From NCBI RefSeq assembly GCF_017654505.1, contig NC_054565.1, positions 3,514,890-3,578,889 on the forward strand: DNA of 64,000 bases. Direction: 5' to 3'. This stretch comes from Polyodon spathula. Taxonomy: Eukaryota; Chordata; Actinopteri; Acipenseriformes; Polyodontidae. The position numbers were made by a program, and so were the translations under genes. The notes below the pieces were generated by a model, which saw only the letters and a program-made list of their open reading frames with translations, had not been told where the DNA came from and did not search any database. The number at the start of each line of letters is the position of its first letter. Positions within the stretch are counted from its first letter, which is position 1. Shown in pieces: positions 52,601 to 64,000 of this stretch.

Positions 52601-53920
52601 GGGTCGTCTAACCCTCCTTGGCCCACTTGATGTGATCAAACTGCAAATATACCAAAAAAGTGATTTATAGTTTATAGTTTTTCTTTGACCTTTTAAGCGA
52701 TGTTAATTTGCAGATTGGATTGCAGACTGCAGATTAAACTAGCACCAGCAGAGTTTGATATTGTAGCTGCACAAAGCTGCTGCATGGTGGAGATGGAATG
52801 TGGAATTTAATGCTTTCCTCCTATACCCCTGGAGGCATGTACACAAATCAGCTTTTTTTTTTTTTTAAGGCGCTATCGATGCTCCAAGTACCGTAGCGAC
52901 CATTTTGGTCACCATGGCATAATTTTAACCCTCAGCACCTTTACACATACCAAGAGTCTTGCTGAAACAACTTTTTAGGCACATTACTGTACACATAGTG
53001 AATAGATTTTAATTTAAAGCCTATAAAAAGTATTTCTTGTTTGCTGTTTTTTGAGTTACAGGGTGTGAGTTGTTTGCTTGTATGTGTTTAATATTAGAAA
53101 GTGCATTGCTAGCATTGTGCCAGTGCTGTGATTGAAAGGCTCTTGAGCCGGTAATCGTAATCGAAGCTTGAGGCTTGTTAGTTCACACTTTAATAGGCAA
53201 CTGAGAAATTCTGAGCCAAAATATTCCCATGGTAAGAAATGATTACGTTCATCAGAATTTCCTTTAGGGGGAAAGTATGTGCTCGGTTAAATATGAGGAA
53301 TTTTGGGCCTGAAATTATCTGAATGATGTATGGAGGTAAAGTACTTATTCTTTGTTTTAATTGACTGAAAGTATATAATGTATGCATATCAACTAATATA
53401 TTTTGTAATAGTTTATTTCCTTTCTACTATATTTTGCAAATTACATATATGGAAGTCTGTGTTCATTACTGCTTTTTACTTATGTATTTTTTTATCATTT
53501 GAAAACATTTTTGGGGTGCAGAACATTGCTAGACATGGCTACAAATTAACTATATTATCAATTAAGGGGTTTCTTTTAATTCACATATAAATTCTCGCCA
53601 TTGTAAAGTATTACCTTGCAGTCCCAGCGTAACATATTTAAGAAGATGCTCTGTTAGCTGCAGTTCAAAACTACTGAGAGGGCTTAAATCTCCTTAACTG
53701 AATATCACAAACCAGTCTGGGCTTAGACAATGCTGTGCGGGCTGATGGTGTGTCCAGACCTTGTGAGAAATACAATTTGGAAAGTAGCCAAGTGGACAGC
53801 AGTCAGCTAATTGCTTCCTTGGTCACTGCAGGAGATGGGATGGGAACAGCCAAGGAAGCAAAGCAGGGAGGCATCGACCTTGATGCAGTTTATTACATCC
53901 CAACTAACTCTCTCTCTCTC

Positions 53921-53954
<34 letters not shown>

Positions 53955-54385
53955 GGGAAGCAGTAGTTCCTTTTTTCATATGCCAGCAGACAGCTAAGCA
54001 TGTTGTATTTCAGAATGAACTCCTCTGTAATTCAGGCTAATTTAATTCCTGTAAGAACTCTCTCCCAAATGAGTTCTTTTTATTTATTTTTTTAAACGGG
54101 GGTATAGCTGTTTATGCACAGTGTTTCCAAATCCAAAGTGAAATATCAAAAAGGGTTTTGCCTGTACCTGCAGTCCTTAAGATCCGAAGCCCACCATTAG
54201 TGTTTTTGTATGATATACCGCAGCATTCGTTTGAATGAGACGATATGTGTACAGCATTTCTGTGCATCTGAAAGACTTTCAATATTGAATAAATCATCTT
54301 GTACAGAACATGTACTGTACAGCTGATCTCTGTATTTCACATGCATATCTTTGAAAATACTGCAGTTAAATGATTAGGAAAAACT
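49601..54385. other. Inferred intron or intergenic sequence
   Basis: No coding exon seen. Minor repeats are an 18-bp direct duplication (gaggttatcagtccagt) at 50353-50370 / 50371-50388 and a TC tract at 53908-53954. Confidence 0.45.
53908..53954. repeat. (TC)n microsatellite
   Basis: A pyrimidine dinucleotide tract of about 47 bp with one CG interruption. It gives serine/leucine and glutamate/arginine artefact frames. Confidence 0.95.
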
Positions 54386-54504
54386 GTACAGACCGGTTTC
54401 ACAGACCCTGATTAGCTCTAATTCTAGTCCTGCATTGCCTAAGATTACATTAGTTACAGTACAGAAAGTGCAAGAGCTAATCGGGGTGTGAAACCAGCCG
54501 TAAG
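54386..54504. mobile_element. Fold-back MITE, about 115 bp
   Basis: The left end 'ccggtttcacagaccctga' plus ttagctct is the near-perfect inverse of the right end 'agagctaatcggggtgtga' plus aaccag. The pattern 'gtttcacagaccctgatta' is one I recall as a common small palindromic fish transposon. No transposase is present. The exact ends and the target duplication are not resolved. Confidence 0.6.
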
Positions 54505-57500
54505 CATTTTACACGTGCAAAGCATTTAAACAATTAAGGTTCCCGGGAGGAATAAAAGATGCCAAAAACCTGATTGTATGCATTTGGCCTATGTGACCAT
54601 AGGCATGGGAGGATCTCAAACGACATATTTTGATTGAACGGCACAGTCCAAATTTATCTTGGCTCATTTTGATATTTGGTTGAGATTGAATCAGTGAGAT
54701 TTTTTATTTAGCTTTATTACTTGCCTCTGAAATTTCATTAATTCCAGCAAAGTATTTGGCTGCTGCTGAGCGTTTTAGAAAAAAAAGCCACATCCATCCA
54801 TCTTTCCCATGAAACTAGTAGCTTGCTTGCTTCCATCTGTCTGTGCCTTTTTATTAATGGTGAGGTTTATGCAGGGAACAAACAATGCAGAATGCCTTTG
54901 GTTAGCCAATTTGCTTGCTTTCAAAAGTTGGACAGCATTAGTTTAAGCCTCTTGACAGCAGGGGCAGCATAGTTAGTGTTTGCTATTCAAGCTCTCATCT
55001 TTTAAAGCAAGAAACCTGGTTAGTTTACCTGTGAGCTCAAGCAGCAACAGCAGACATCATGTGGTGGACTATAGGTGAAAGGGTGCAGAGAAATGGAGAT
55101 ACAGTACATCCTGTTCTGTGATTTACTGCCTACGCTGCATATGTCCGTAGCAGGCAAATAATATTGAACTCCCAGTCAAACACCTTAACAGTCTTAGCAA
55201 GTAATAGACTTCCAACCACTCAGAATGATTGCCAACAACTAAGGGGTCAAATAAATAAGAATATTACCTTTTGAAGCTACTTTTTTAATATTTCTTCCAT
55301 GGCGTTTTCCAGTTTATTTACCATCCTTACAAGTAGTTTCACAAGTTTGCTTTGTGACCGAATCTGCAAACTAAACTGACATGTCCCTGCTGTACTGGCA
55401 GATACTGTCTGGTAATTTCACTGTTGTCCTCGGCAGCAAAACAGAAATGTAAACAAAAGAAGAAAAAGAAATTCCCCTCTTTTCCGATCGTTGTATTAGC
55501 ATTATCTACTAAGCAGATTGTTTTGGGGTTCAAAGCAAAGGACACGTTAGTGAACCTAACTTATGTGAACGAGAACTTTAAAATGAACATGCTGTACTAT
55601 TAAAACCCACTAGCTGATATTCTGGTCTTTTGAGTATTGTTTTTTTTTTTTTTTAAGCTTGTAAACAAATGAATTGATAAACAGGGCCTTCACTTTGTTT
55701 CTCAATTTGTACAAAGCAAAAAGCTGCCGTTAAAAACTATTCAGGAATGTTCTCGCTTTCCATAAAATCCTGTTCTATTTTAGTCAGCGCAAAAGAAATT
55801 AATAATTTGACCTGTCCTGTCGAGTCCCACAGTAGTGTTGAAAGCTAAGCTAATCACCCTAAAGTTCATTCCAAAAATGTTTCGCATAGCTGAACATTTT
55901 ACTGTGCCTCTAGGTAACGACCAATTTTAACCCCTAACTCGGTTTACTTATCTTAATTTTTATAGTACTTAAAAAAAAAAAAAAAAAAAAAACGATGGCA
56001 AATTGCAAAAATGGTTCTTTGTTAAATGTAGCCTCTTCCTAACAGGGGCTGCCCATTAGGGCTAGTGGTCGGCTTATCTTTGGAGTCGAAAGGTCTTACA
56101 GTACATTGCTTTATAACGTAATGGTTCAGATGGGAGTATTCAGAATGGTGAGAGAATCTCTGTAGTTAAGCTTGAGAGGAAGGAGGTATTTCATCTGAGC
56201 AAGTCCCCTGCAGCCATTGCTTCCCATGCCACATTAACAGCAGTGCAGGGAGAAGTAAGGAGGGAGGAGTTGATGCCCCAGCTTTATGGCTTGCAATGAA
56301 GAATGTCCGTATGGAATCAACTTGTTCTGTTCTGGAGCCAGGCTGGGAGCAGACGCTCGCTAGAGGATGCACTTTTGAAAATAAGTAAAACTTTTTTTTA
56401 CAGAGCTACTTGCAAAATCTTCCTTTTTGAAAATGCGTTTCTTTTCTTCTAGTCGGTGTATGGTCCAAGCCCGGTGTGCAAATGTGGTGTGTTTATGTTC
56501 TCAGAAGAAAAATGGTCTGCTTTTTTTTTTTAAATGTGATTTATATATATTAAAAATTCTGATTTGATTCGTACAGAGACAAGGAAAAAGTGCCTACTCC
56601 CTAGATTGTGAACAAAGACCAACCTGGAAGGTATTTTTTTTTGTTTATTGAGTTAGGACCGGGGAGTAATTGTAGGCCTCAAAGCCACAGACATCTTTGT
56701 GTTTCTGTCAGATTGTTTACTTTTCCTTTCAACCGAAGGACAGCTTGCCTGGAGTGACCATATTTAACTGAAATGCCCCTTTGTTTAAACCCAGGTGGCC
56801 GAGTACTGTATTTGAAGACCACCTGCACTTGTTTGAAATATTTAAAATGATAATAAATAACATAGGTGACTGAAAACTTTGACTACCAGTTGTTCACCAA
56901 ATCTGTTTTCCTGAATTATGGCAAAGCTGAGATTCATTTTTAAAGCCCCGGTGAGCCATGCGGGGAACTCCTATGCTACTGTTCTGGAATGCGTTAGTTT
57001 GGTTGGCTTCTATTCTATATCTCCGTTCAGATCTCTCATGAATTTCAAAGCAGCAGTATTCCAGTCCAGACTTTCCTTCCTGTATTCCCACACCTCTTTG
57101 ACCCACTTGCCTGAGCCAGCAATGGCACTTTGTTGATTCTGTTGTCAAAGTTAAAGTCAAAGGTGTTACGCCCCATGCTGTTTTAAAGAAGCGTTTTACC
57201 TTGCAAGCCCATATCTCTTTTGCCACTTCCATTTAAAATGTTATTCGTGTAACAGAAGCCATTTGGATCCCCTACACATTTCTGTTTTACTTCTGCAGTT
57301 ATGAAAATCTTTATATCGCGTCAAAGCTACAATTGTTAGAAGACGCATGCTCTCAGACAGGTGTATGTGAAAACAATTATGTAAACCGGGTTGGGATCAA
57401 TTCCTTTTTAAAATCAATTTCCACTTTTCATTTGAATCAATTCCAATTGTTTTCTTGGTAAAATGTAATAAGAGAAAACGGCAATTGTATTTCAGCGCGT

Positions 57501-59203
57501 GCAATTTATACAACAACCCTCCTCTAAGTGTAGAAAGATTTATATTGGGTTCCTAAAATGCTGTGACTCCAGTCCACAAGCTCACAGTGCTGATGGAGCA
57601 AAAAAAAGTTCTGGGAGTGTTTGTCATTCTTCTGCATTCCATTGTGTATGGGAATTGCCAGACTGGCCATATTTTTAGAATTAGCTCCTTCTGATTCTTA
57701 TCAACCCTCCCTCGGTCCCTCTGGCCTTTTAAAACAAGGAAGTTTCTCCTGTGATTCCAGGGTATTTTTGGAAGTTTAATGAAAAAAGAGAAATCTGAAA
57801 CGCTTGCCCTTATAAGGCAAGTCTGGAGGCAGCCATGTGGAAATGCATGTGCTATGAACACTTTAGAGTTTCTGCGTCTCTTGAAAAGGATTCTTCGCAT
57901 ATTTTTGAAGTCAGTCCCGTCTGTCTGAAGGTACATTCTTGGCTGTGGAAACCGGAGGGGGGTTTTATCTTGGTGGGTCTGATGTACACAATGTCTGCTG
58001 GAAAGTCCTCGGGTTCTTTCACAGGATAGTGTCAAGTTTACAAAGGAGGGCTTTACTGAGGCTTGCGTTAATGGGGTCAAACTTGACTAAATCCCTGTAA
58101 AGATCTGTAATCACATTTTGTTCTGAAATGCATTACTTAACGAAGTAAGACAGAATATAAATATAACTTAGAATACAAAAACAAAGATGTGTACTTATAA
58201 AAATGATAGCAAAGGAGCAATTTCAGTGTTCCGAATGGTGTTTAGCATTACCAGATGTGATCACTATTAAACTGTAATATACAGTAGTAAATTAATTTCT
58301 ACAGTAGTAAATCTCCCATTTTTGGTAGCACCAATTGTTGGCAAAATTCCAGTCTTCCAGACCCTTGTCCTATTCTCAAAGTCCTGTTACTAGCTTGTGA
58401 AGATATACCCCTGTTAATGTGAAGTGATGCAGGAATTCAGGTTGTTTTACAATTACATGTTGTACAACAGTTGGAAGGTATCTGAGATGTAGTATTCCTG
58501 CTGTATGTGCATATAGTAAGTATGGCAGATGATATTCCTATCTTACTGTATCTTACAGTTAAAACTTGACTACAGTGAGATCTAATCAGTTATGCCTGTA
58601 CTAGCAGCCCTAACAGCCAATATGTTTTGTATTTGATTCCTTGATGAAGGTCCAATGCACACTGTTCTGTATATTACAGTTTTCTCAGTATGTTGAAACT
58701 GCATTAGTTTCTCAATGAAACAAAAGTTTGGTAGGGTTGAACTTTGGAACTTGCTGTTAATGTGCAGTAGCCTGCATCTGGGGCATAGAAGATATGTTTA
58801 TGGATGAAATCAAATTGAATATTGTGCTTTTATATGGCGTGATTAAAAGGTGGGGAAAAAGACCTTACACAGTTAAGCAAGGATGTCTTTACGTTTTTAC
58901 ACGACTCGGTCGAACCTCCACTCTGTTCATTTTAGCTGTACACCAGTAGCAAATTCTTTTACTAATCCTTTCAGCCTGTGTGTTTCTCACTGCCTTCGGG
59001 AATGGCTTCTTGTTGTCTTGCATTGTAAGCCCCAGAAGTTGGCAGGTGGCGTACCGTGATGGGCTTTTCTGTACAGAATATTTCAGTCGTTTGTAACCAT
59101 ACATATGTTTTCATTCTGATCTGTTCTTATTGACTGAGCTTTCAGCCTTGCATAAAGCAGGAAGAAGGAAGTCAAACTTGAGGGCGTTAAGATCTACAGT
59201 ATA
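54505..59203. other. Inferred intron or intergenic sequence
   Basis: No supported exon. Homopolymer A (55970-55992) and T runs are present. The segment 57387-57450 ('ggttgggatcaattcc' then 'aattcc' variants) is related to the repeat at 20935. The 175-codon minus-strand frame at 57553-58080 is discussed among the rejected items. Confidence 0.45.
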
Positions 59204-59350
59204 CGGTAAAATAAATAAATAAATAAAACCCAGATTTTATTATTGAGTCATTTAGCAGACTCTTACAGAGCGACTTACAGAGACTAGGGTGTGAACTATG
59301 CATTAACAACTGCTGCAGAGTCACTTCCAGTAGGACCTCGTCGTGTGCAA
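59204..59350. mobile_element. Interspersed repeat, family 2
   Basis: An (AAAT)n tract at about 59205-59228 precedes 'gtcatttagcagactctta', 'gcgacttacagagactagg' and 'tgtgaactatgcat'. The 'tttagcagac...gcgacttacag' core is widespread in ray-finned fish, and the 'agactagggtgtgaactatg' extension is one I associate with sturgeon-type genomes. Only one copy was found here. Confidence 0.55.
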
Positions 59351-61355
59351 GAATATAGATAGAACGTTACTCAGTAAAGATATAAGTAAAGATATAAGTG
59401 TAGTTGCTTAAACTAAACCCTTTCTGAGGGGGTGAGGTGGCAGAATGTGTTCCAGTAACACCATTGTTGATATCATGGAGCTGCTGCTGCTTGACTCGTA
59501 GCCACTCATTTAATTTGTAAATAGGGTTAGTAAGGGTTTAGCAACTAATGCTGTAAAATCTATTTGCTACCTTTTCGATTTGCTTCCGTTTCCATATGTT
59601 AGGGACCTTCTCGTTATGTAGTTTGGCTTTCCATTTCAGTTTTTTAAACTTTACATTAAAGGTGCGCTTGAAGGTCACTGTCATGATATGCATCCGTACT
59701 GTACATGAGCTCATTTGTATGATGTTTAACATGATTATTAAGCATGGCAACACTGAAGTGAGTTAGGGGGAGCTACATTATTCATGCTAATTTATACATC
59801 CCAGTCCTCATTCAAGAACCGTTTGTCGGACTGCAGGAAGTTGAGTTATGCCAAGCTTTTGGTCCTGTATTAGGATCCACAACTTGATCGCAACACATGA
59901 AGCTGAGAGTGTTTCGAACAGTCGCATTGCAGCATTCCTGTGCTTTACCTTAACAGCATCCAAACCATACGGGTAATTTTGGCTAAGATGCACTTCACAA
60001 CCTAAACCTCCAAATCCGTTCTAGGAACCGACTACCTGTAGTACTTCAGAAAATGAGCAGTTACTGTAAGCCTGTGTTGTTGCTACAGGGTGATTTGCAG
60101 TGTTGTAAAGGGCTATTTTGTCGCTTATTTCTGGTCCAGCAAATGGTTATAGATGATGATTAGCTAGACGTTGATTATTTTCAATTTTCATTTTTTTTTT
60201 TTTACTTACAAGGTTTGCAAAGTGCTAGAGAATGAGCAGGAGCCTGGTTTTATAAAAGCATGATTTCACTTTCGATTACATGCTGGCTTGTTAAGGGAAC
60301 CCAGTGCGCAAAATCTGCTACGTTTACTGGAACAGTCAGTAATAATCTATCCATGATTTCTCAAACTGTCTGATGGAATTATATGTCGCTCTGAGTGCTG
60401 CAGAGATTTGTTTTTCCTTTTGTTTTTAGAAGGGTTATGTAATTGCCTGTGGCTTTCTACATGTTGTATGAATTCCTTGGCATGTTTTAAATTGTAACAT
60501 GAGTTAATTCCTTATGTGCTTTAAGTAATGGTACTGTACCTGTTCTGCACTTCCAGACCATAAATTGGTCTTAATGTGAAGTTTTGAAAGAAGCAAGTTC
60601 TAGTTAACATGGAGTTTCGTTTTAAAGCCTGTATCTGGTGCTACACAGTGTTAGAAATCTGTTTGCCGGCAGTGCGTTCAGGTAGTGTTGCACTGCCTTG
60701 GTCATTTCACCTGGAGAGTGTAATTTTCCCCCACCTTTTCTTCTGGCTGCATGGAACTCAAGTCTTCGGCTAGGTGGGGTCCCATTACCTTTGTCACATA
60801 AGGTGAATGAAAAGCATTCTGGCAGGAAAATGTGCTTTCATCTGAATCGAAGGGATAGTAAATAAAATAATTTGAGAATATTTGTATGCCAATGAAGTTT
60901 GAGAATCTGTGGTTTTTGCCCTTCCTCATATCGTAGGTACAAATGTACTTCATACAAAGCACGGGTTTGTACTTTGGAGCAGGTGAATAAACATGGTTGC
61001 TCCAGTTGAGTGGCAGCTCTGCTCGTGTCACGCATGTGAGCTCCTTAACCCTGGGCAGTGGAAACGCAGCCTTCTAGAACTCCTTCCCTGGAATAAAATC
61101 CTGTGAGGCGTCCCTTGAACCCTTCACTGCATTCCGATTACAGGGATGAGTGACCCTCCCTGCTGTGTTTGATTGGGATTGTGACCTTTTCCCAGACAGG
61201 TGACGCAAAGAACCAGCCAGATAATTTGAAATGATGCTGTTTGGAACAGTTTGAAATAGGAATCGGAAAGTAGCTATAAAATGTTAAATGTGTTTTGTTA
61301 TTGTTGTTTTTTTTTTTAATGTAATAAATATTTTCTTTTCTTTTCTCACATACAG
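59351..61355. other. Inferred intron or intergenic sequence
   Basis: No supported feature apart from small A/T tracts and a short repeat (agatataagtaa) near 59377. Confidence 0.45.
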
Positions 61356-61439
61356 GCCCCAGGACTGCCCACATTAAAAATGAAGATTCAAATCTTTGCA
61401 TCTGTGAATTTTCAAGTTAAGCAGCAATAACTCATACAG
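61356..61439 (+). other. Candidate 84-nt internal 5'-UTR exon
   Basis: The acceptor is strong: a 20-base pyrimidine tract (ttttcttttcttttctcaca) then TACAG at 61351-61355. The exon of 84 nt ends CAG at 61439, followed by a good donor, GTTAGT. All three conditions of an internal exon are met within 110 bp. It holds only a short ATG frame (16 codons, starting MKIQIFASV), so it would be untranslated or an upstream ORF. It lies 12.5 kb after the first-exon donor at 48870, in the same orientation. LUZP1 is the syntenic candidate by inference. Confidence 0.45.
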
Positions 61440-63682
61440 GTTAGTAAAAGATATGTGTTACGTATTTAAAAACAATCCATGTTCTTATAATGTGTTATAT
61501 AACAAAAGACAAGTTCAACACTGGAGATGGGTTTGTTGGTCAAATATTTTGCTTAAATACTTATTGTATTGGGTGAATGAGTAGAAGTTAAAATAAGAGT
61601 TGCCCACACTCAGCCACTATTAAAATAGAAGTCTCGCTACCCGTCATTATCTGGCCATCTGGAAGTCTCTAATTTGATTTATTGCAGTTTTTTTACGACT
61701 TCTTGTAGCTCTTAAACTGAGTTCCATGGGGCTGTTATTAGGGGTTCAATCTGTATAACAGGATTAAAGGAGCAGCACACCACCTTTTTATGGAGCTCAA
61801 ACTAAAAATGACTACCCCGCTGAAATATGTGGCTCTTTGTGGGTCCAGTGTTTTTGTGTTTTATATACTGAAAGAAATGTAAATGTGTGTATATAGTAAA
61901 GTCTCCCCTTTTAAACCTGGAGGAAGCCTGAAGATGCTCACTCTATTATAATGTATTGACAAGATTAATGTTGTGCTACTCCTAAACATGTAACGATTTG
62001 AGGACCTGGAAAAAGCACCCAAATGATATTGCAATTTGGAACACGATGCACATTATAGGACGAGGGTTCTTTTCCAAGACTGGTAACTTATTTGGCTAAT
62101 CTCTGCCAGTAAAGTTCTGGAACTAAAAAAAGAAAATTACATTTTACTATAAGAGTAACCTTAAATTAAATACAAAAGTAAAGAATTTCTACTTATAGAA
62201 GTAAATAAAAAGTGAAAAGCAGTACTGTTTCTGTGAGAGTGTCAGATTGAACCGTGGCATCCTCATACAGAACTGTACTACTCAATAACATACAACAATG
62301 GGAATACAGTCCTGTCTACTTAGTTACGGCTTCACAAAACTACAGTACATGGAAATTTAAGGCAACCAAACGCTGCATTAACATAAAGTAAACCAACAGG
62401 ACCCAGTTTGGTAAACGGAAGCACTCTGCTAAGGCTTTGCGATCTGTTGTACCACACAAGACAGGGTGACTGGTGCATACCTTATATAATCAAGTCATTT
62501 TGAGAAAATGTGCTTTTGAAACTGTTTAAATGTGTTCATCCAGTGAGCCTCTCCTGGTGACATTTAACTATAGAGAGGCTGCGTTACAATCCTCTTATTG
62601 TCTATTAAATAAATGAGCCAGAGTGTGCAGACTAAACTACAGGATCCCATCCAGAAAGGTGCATCAGGATAATTGATAAGTGAGAAGACGCTATCAGCTA
62701 GCCCGGGCTGGCCTGGTACAGTCAATCTGGAACGGTTTGAGCTGAAAGGCTGTTTTGAAGTTGCTGGCAGGTGCACACTTGTGCCCTTGAGTAGTGCCTT
62801 TGGGTTTAAATGAAGGCTTCACCTGGTTCTTCTTCCAGCGGTGTCCTGCTCCGAGTGAGGTGGTGCTCTAAGATGCTCCTCTGTATAGAAGTATTTTAGT
62901 TTTAGGGGTGGCCCGGAATCCAGACAGCCCAGGTAAAGATCCCCCCTACTTGAGGTGACCCATTCTGATTGGTCCTCAGGATCAGTCAACTGAATGCCAC
63001 ACTACAATATTGAGGTAGATCTAGAGTCAATATTAAATCTGCTGCAGTATTTATTTTGTATGACTGGGTGTTTAAAAATATGGATGAAATCATTATTCCC
63101 CCCCCTGTAATTCTTCTGGGTGGGAAATGAAAGTAAATGATACAGTAAGCCTTGGTTGGGAGCCTTGGTTGCAACTTCTCTTGTAAAATCCTACAAATCT
63201 CTCCCCACCCGATTTAGCACTGTCACCATGGCTAATCAGGGCACAGGAGAGCATCGTGCTAGGCTGGGAGCGCTGGCTACTTGTTCCCCAGCGCTGTGCA
63301 TGCAGAGGAGACTGTGTTAATCGCAGGCTGTGTGGCGTGACTCAGTGAGCTGCAGCACACTCAAGTGACTTTTGTGCCTTATCGGTTCAGCTATTCCGTT
63401 TCAAAGTTTAATGTATTGGTTACTTTACTTAATTCTCCCACAGAGCTTTTCAGATTTAGCATTTCAATGTTGTAAACCTGATAAAGACTGAGCGGGGGTG
63501 GGGGAGCTCCCCATGGCAAGCTGAAAATAGAATTGTTCTCAAGAATAATAAGTAAATCGGCCAATTTAGTAACTGTTTACCCTGTTGCTTTTTAATGTTT
63601 GCTGTGTTTTAAACAGATTAAGTTAACCTAGAAAATATATTTTTTGGTGTTTTTTCCACCCCATTAGAACCTGGATAAAAAT
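61440..63682. other. Inferred intron or intergenic sequence
   Basis: No coding exon or RNA gene is seen up to the next repeat. Confidence 0.45.
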
Positions 63683-63900
63683 AAGAACATCTATAAAAAA
63701 ATAAATAAGCAATTTTACTAACGAGAGGTGGAGGCCATTCGGCCCATCTAAGCTCATACGTACCTGATTTGATTTACGAGTCTTAAGAGTCCAGGCGATT
63801 CTGCCTCAACAGCATGACAAGGTAACCCTTAAACCATCGGATTCTCAAATAAAAGAGATGAGCCCCCTAAGAGCCCTCTCAAAGGAAACCCTTTTAGAAA
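63683..63900 (+). mobile_element. Interspersed repeat, family 1, copy 3
   Basis: Begins 'aataagaacatctataaa' and carries the characteristic 'ggaggccattcggcccatct' block, shared (diverged) with 10353-10720. The 3' part fades after about 63860. Confidence 0.65.
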
Positions 63901-64000
63901 TGATCTGGAGGATGAAGGTGTAGTCTGCAGTGCAGCGAAGGCTTGGATAAGGGAGTGGGCTATCAGTGTTCGAAGTGTGTGTTTCCCACGGTCATAGCTG

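Noticed and set aside
57553..58080. 175-codon open frame on the minus strand
   Set aside because: It opens with a non-ATG codon, has no domain or motif I recognise and sits in repeat-flanked sequence without splice context. Its length is within chance for this much DNA.

Overview
The window looks like vertebrate nuclear DNA from a ray-finned fish. It is AT-rich and intron/intergenic-like, with long CA/TG, TA, GAA and TC microsatellites, tRNA-derived SINEs and small inverted-repeat transposons. Only one protein-coding gene can be named with confidence. Several dispersed repeats resemble families I remember as abundant in sturgeon and paddlefish genomes: a 'cataagaacat...ggccattcggcccatc' element and a 'gcgacttacagagactagggtgtgaactatgcat'-type element. 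An early-diverging ray-finned fish, most likely Acipenseriformes, is therefore my best guess. That placement is recall plus inference, not a search result.

The anchor is a complete, single-exon serotonin receptor gene, htr1d (5-HT1D-like, class A GPCR), at 18748-19887 on the + strand. It keeps all the key receptor motifs. A candidate 3' splice site lies 16 bp upstream of the start codon. A moderately CpG-enriched block at about 8.07-8.92 kb ends in a good 5' splice site. I infer a 5'-UTR exon near 8.9 kb and an intron of about 9.8 kb before the coding exon. A candidate polyadenylation signal is at 20520.

From 20.6 to 48 kb I find no convincing gene. This stretch holds a poly-T/retroelement end, a 173-bp hAT-like MITE with 8-bp target duplications, a 12-copy 27-bp minisatellite, an LTR-like block on the minus strand (36.4-36.9 kb) and a compound TG array of about 600 bp. 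At 48.1-49.6 kb a CpG-enriched, promoter-like block contains a perfect AAG|GTAAGA splice donor. At 61356-61439 there is an 84-bp exon-like segment with strong acceptor and donor. Both point in the + direction. Together they suggest the non-coding 5' exons of the next gene, whose coding region would lie beyond the right edge. In human the neighbour on the 3' side of HTR1D, on the same strand, is LUZP1, so LUZP1 is the leading candidate; this is inference.

No clear new biological system is visible. The items most worth checking are the htr1d and downstream-gene 5' exon models, two short exon-like reading frames (13.07-13.20 kb on +, 35.48-35.68 kb on -), a perfect 19-bp hairpin 1 kb upstream of htr1d, and the MITE/minisatellite pair.
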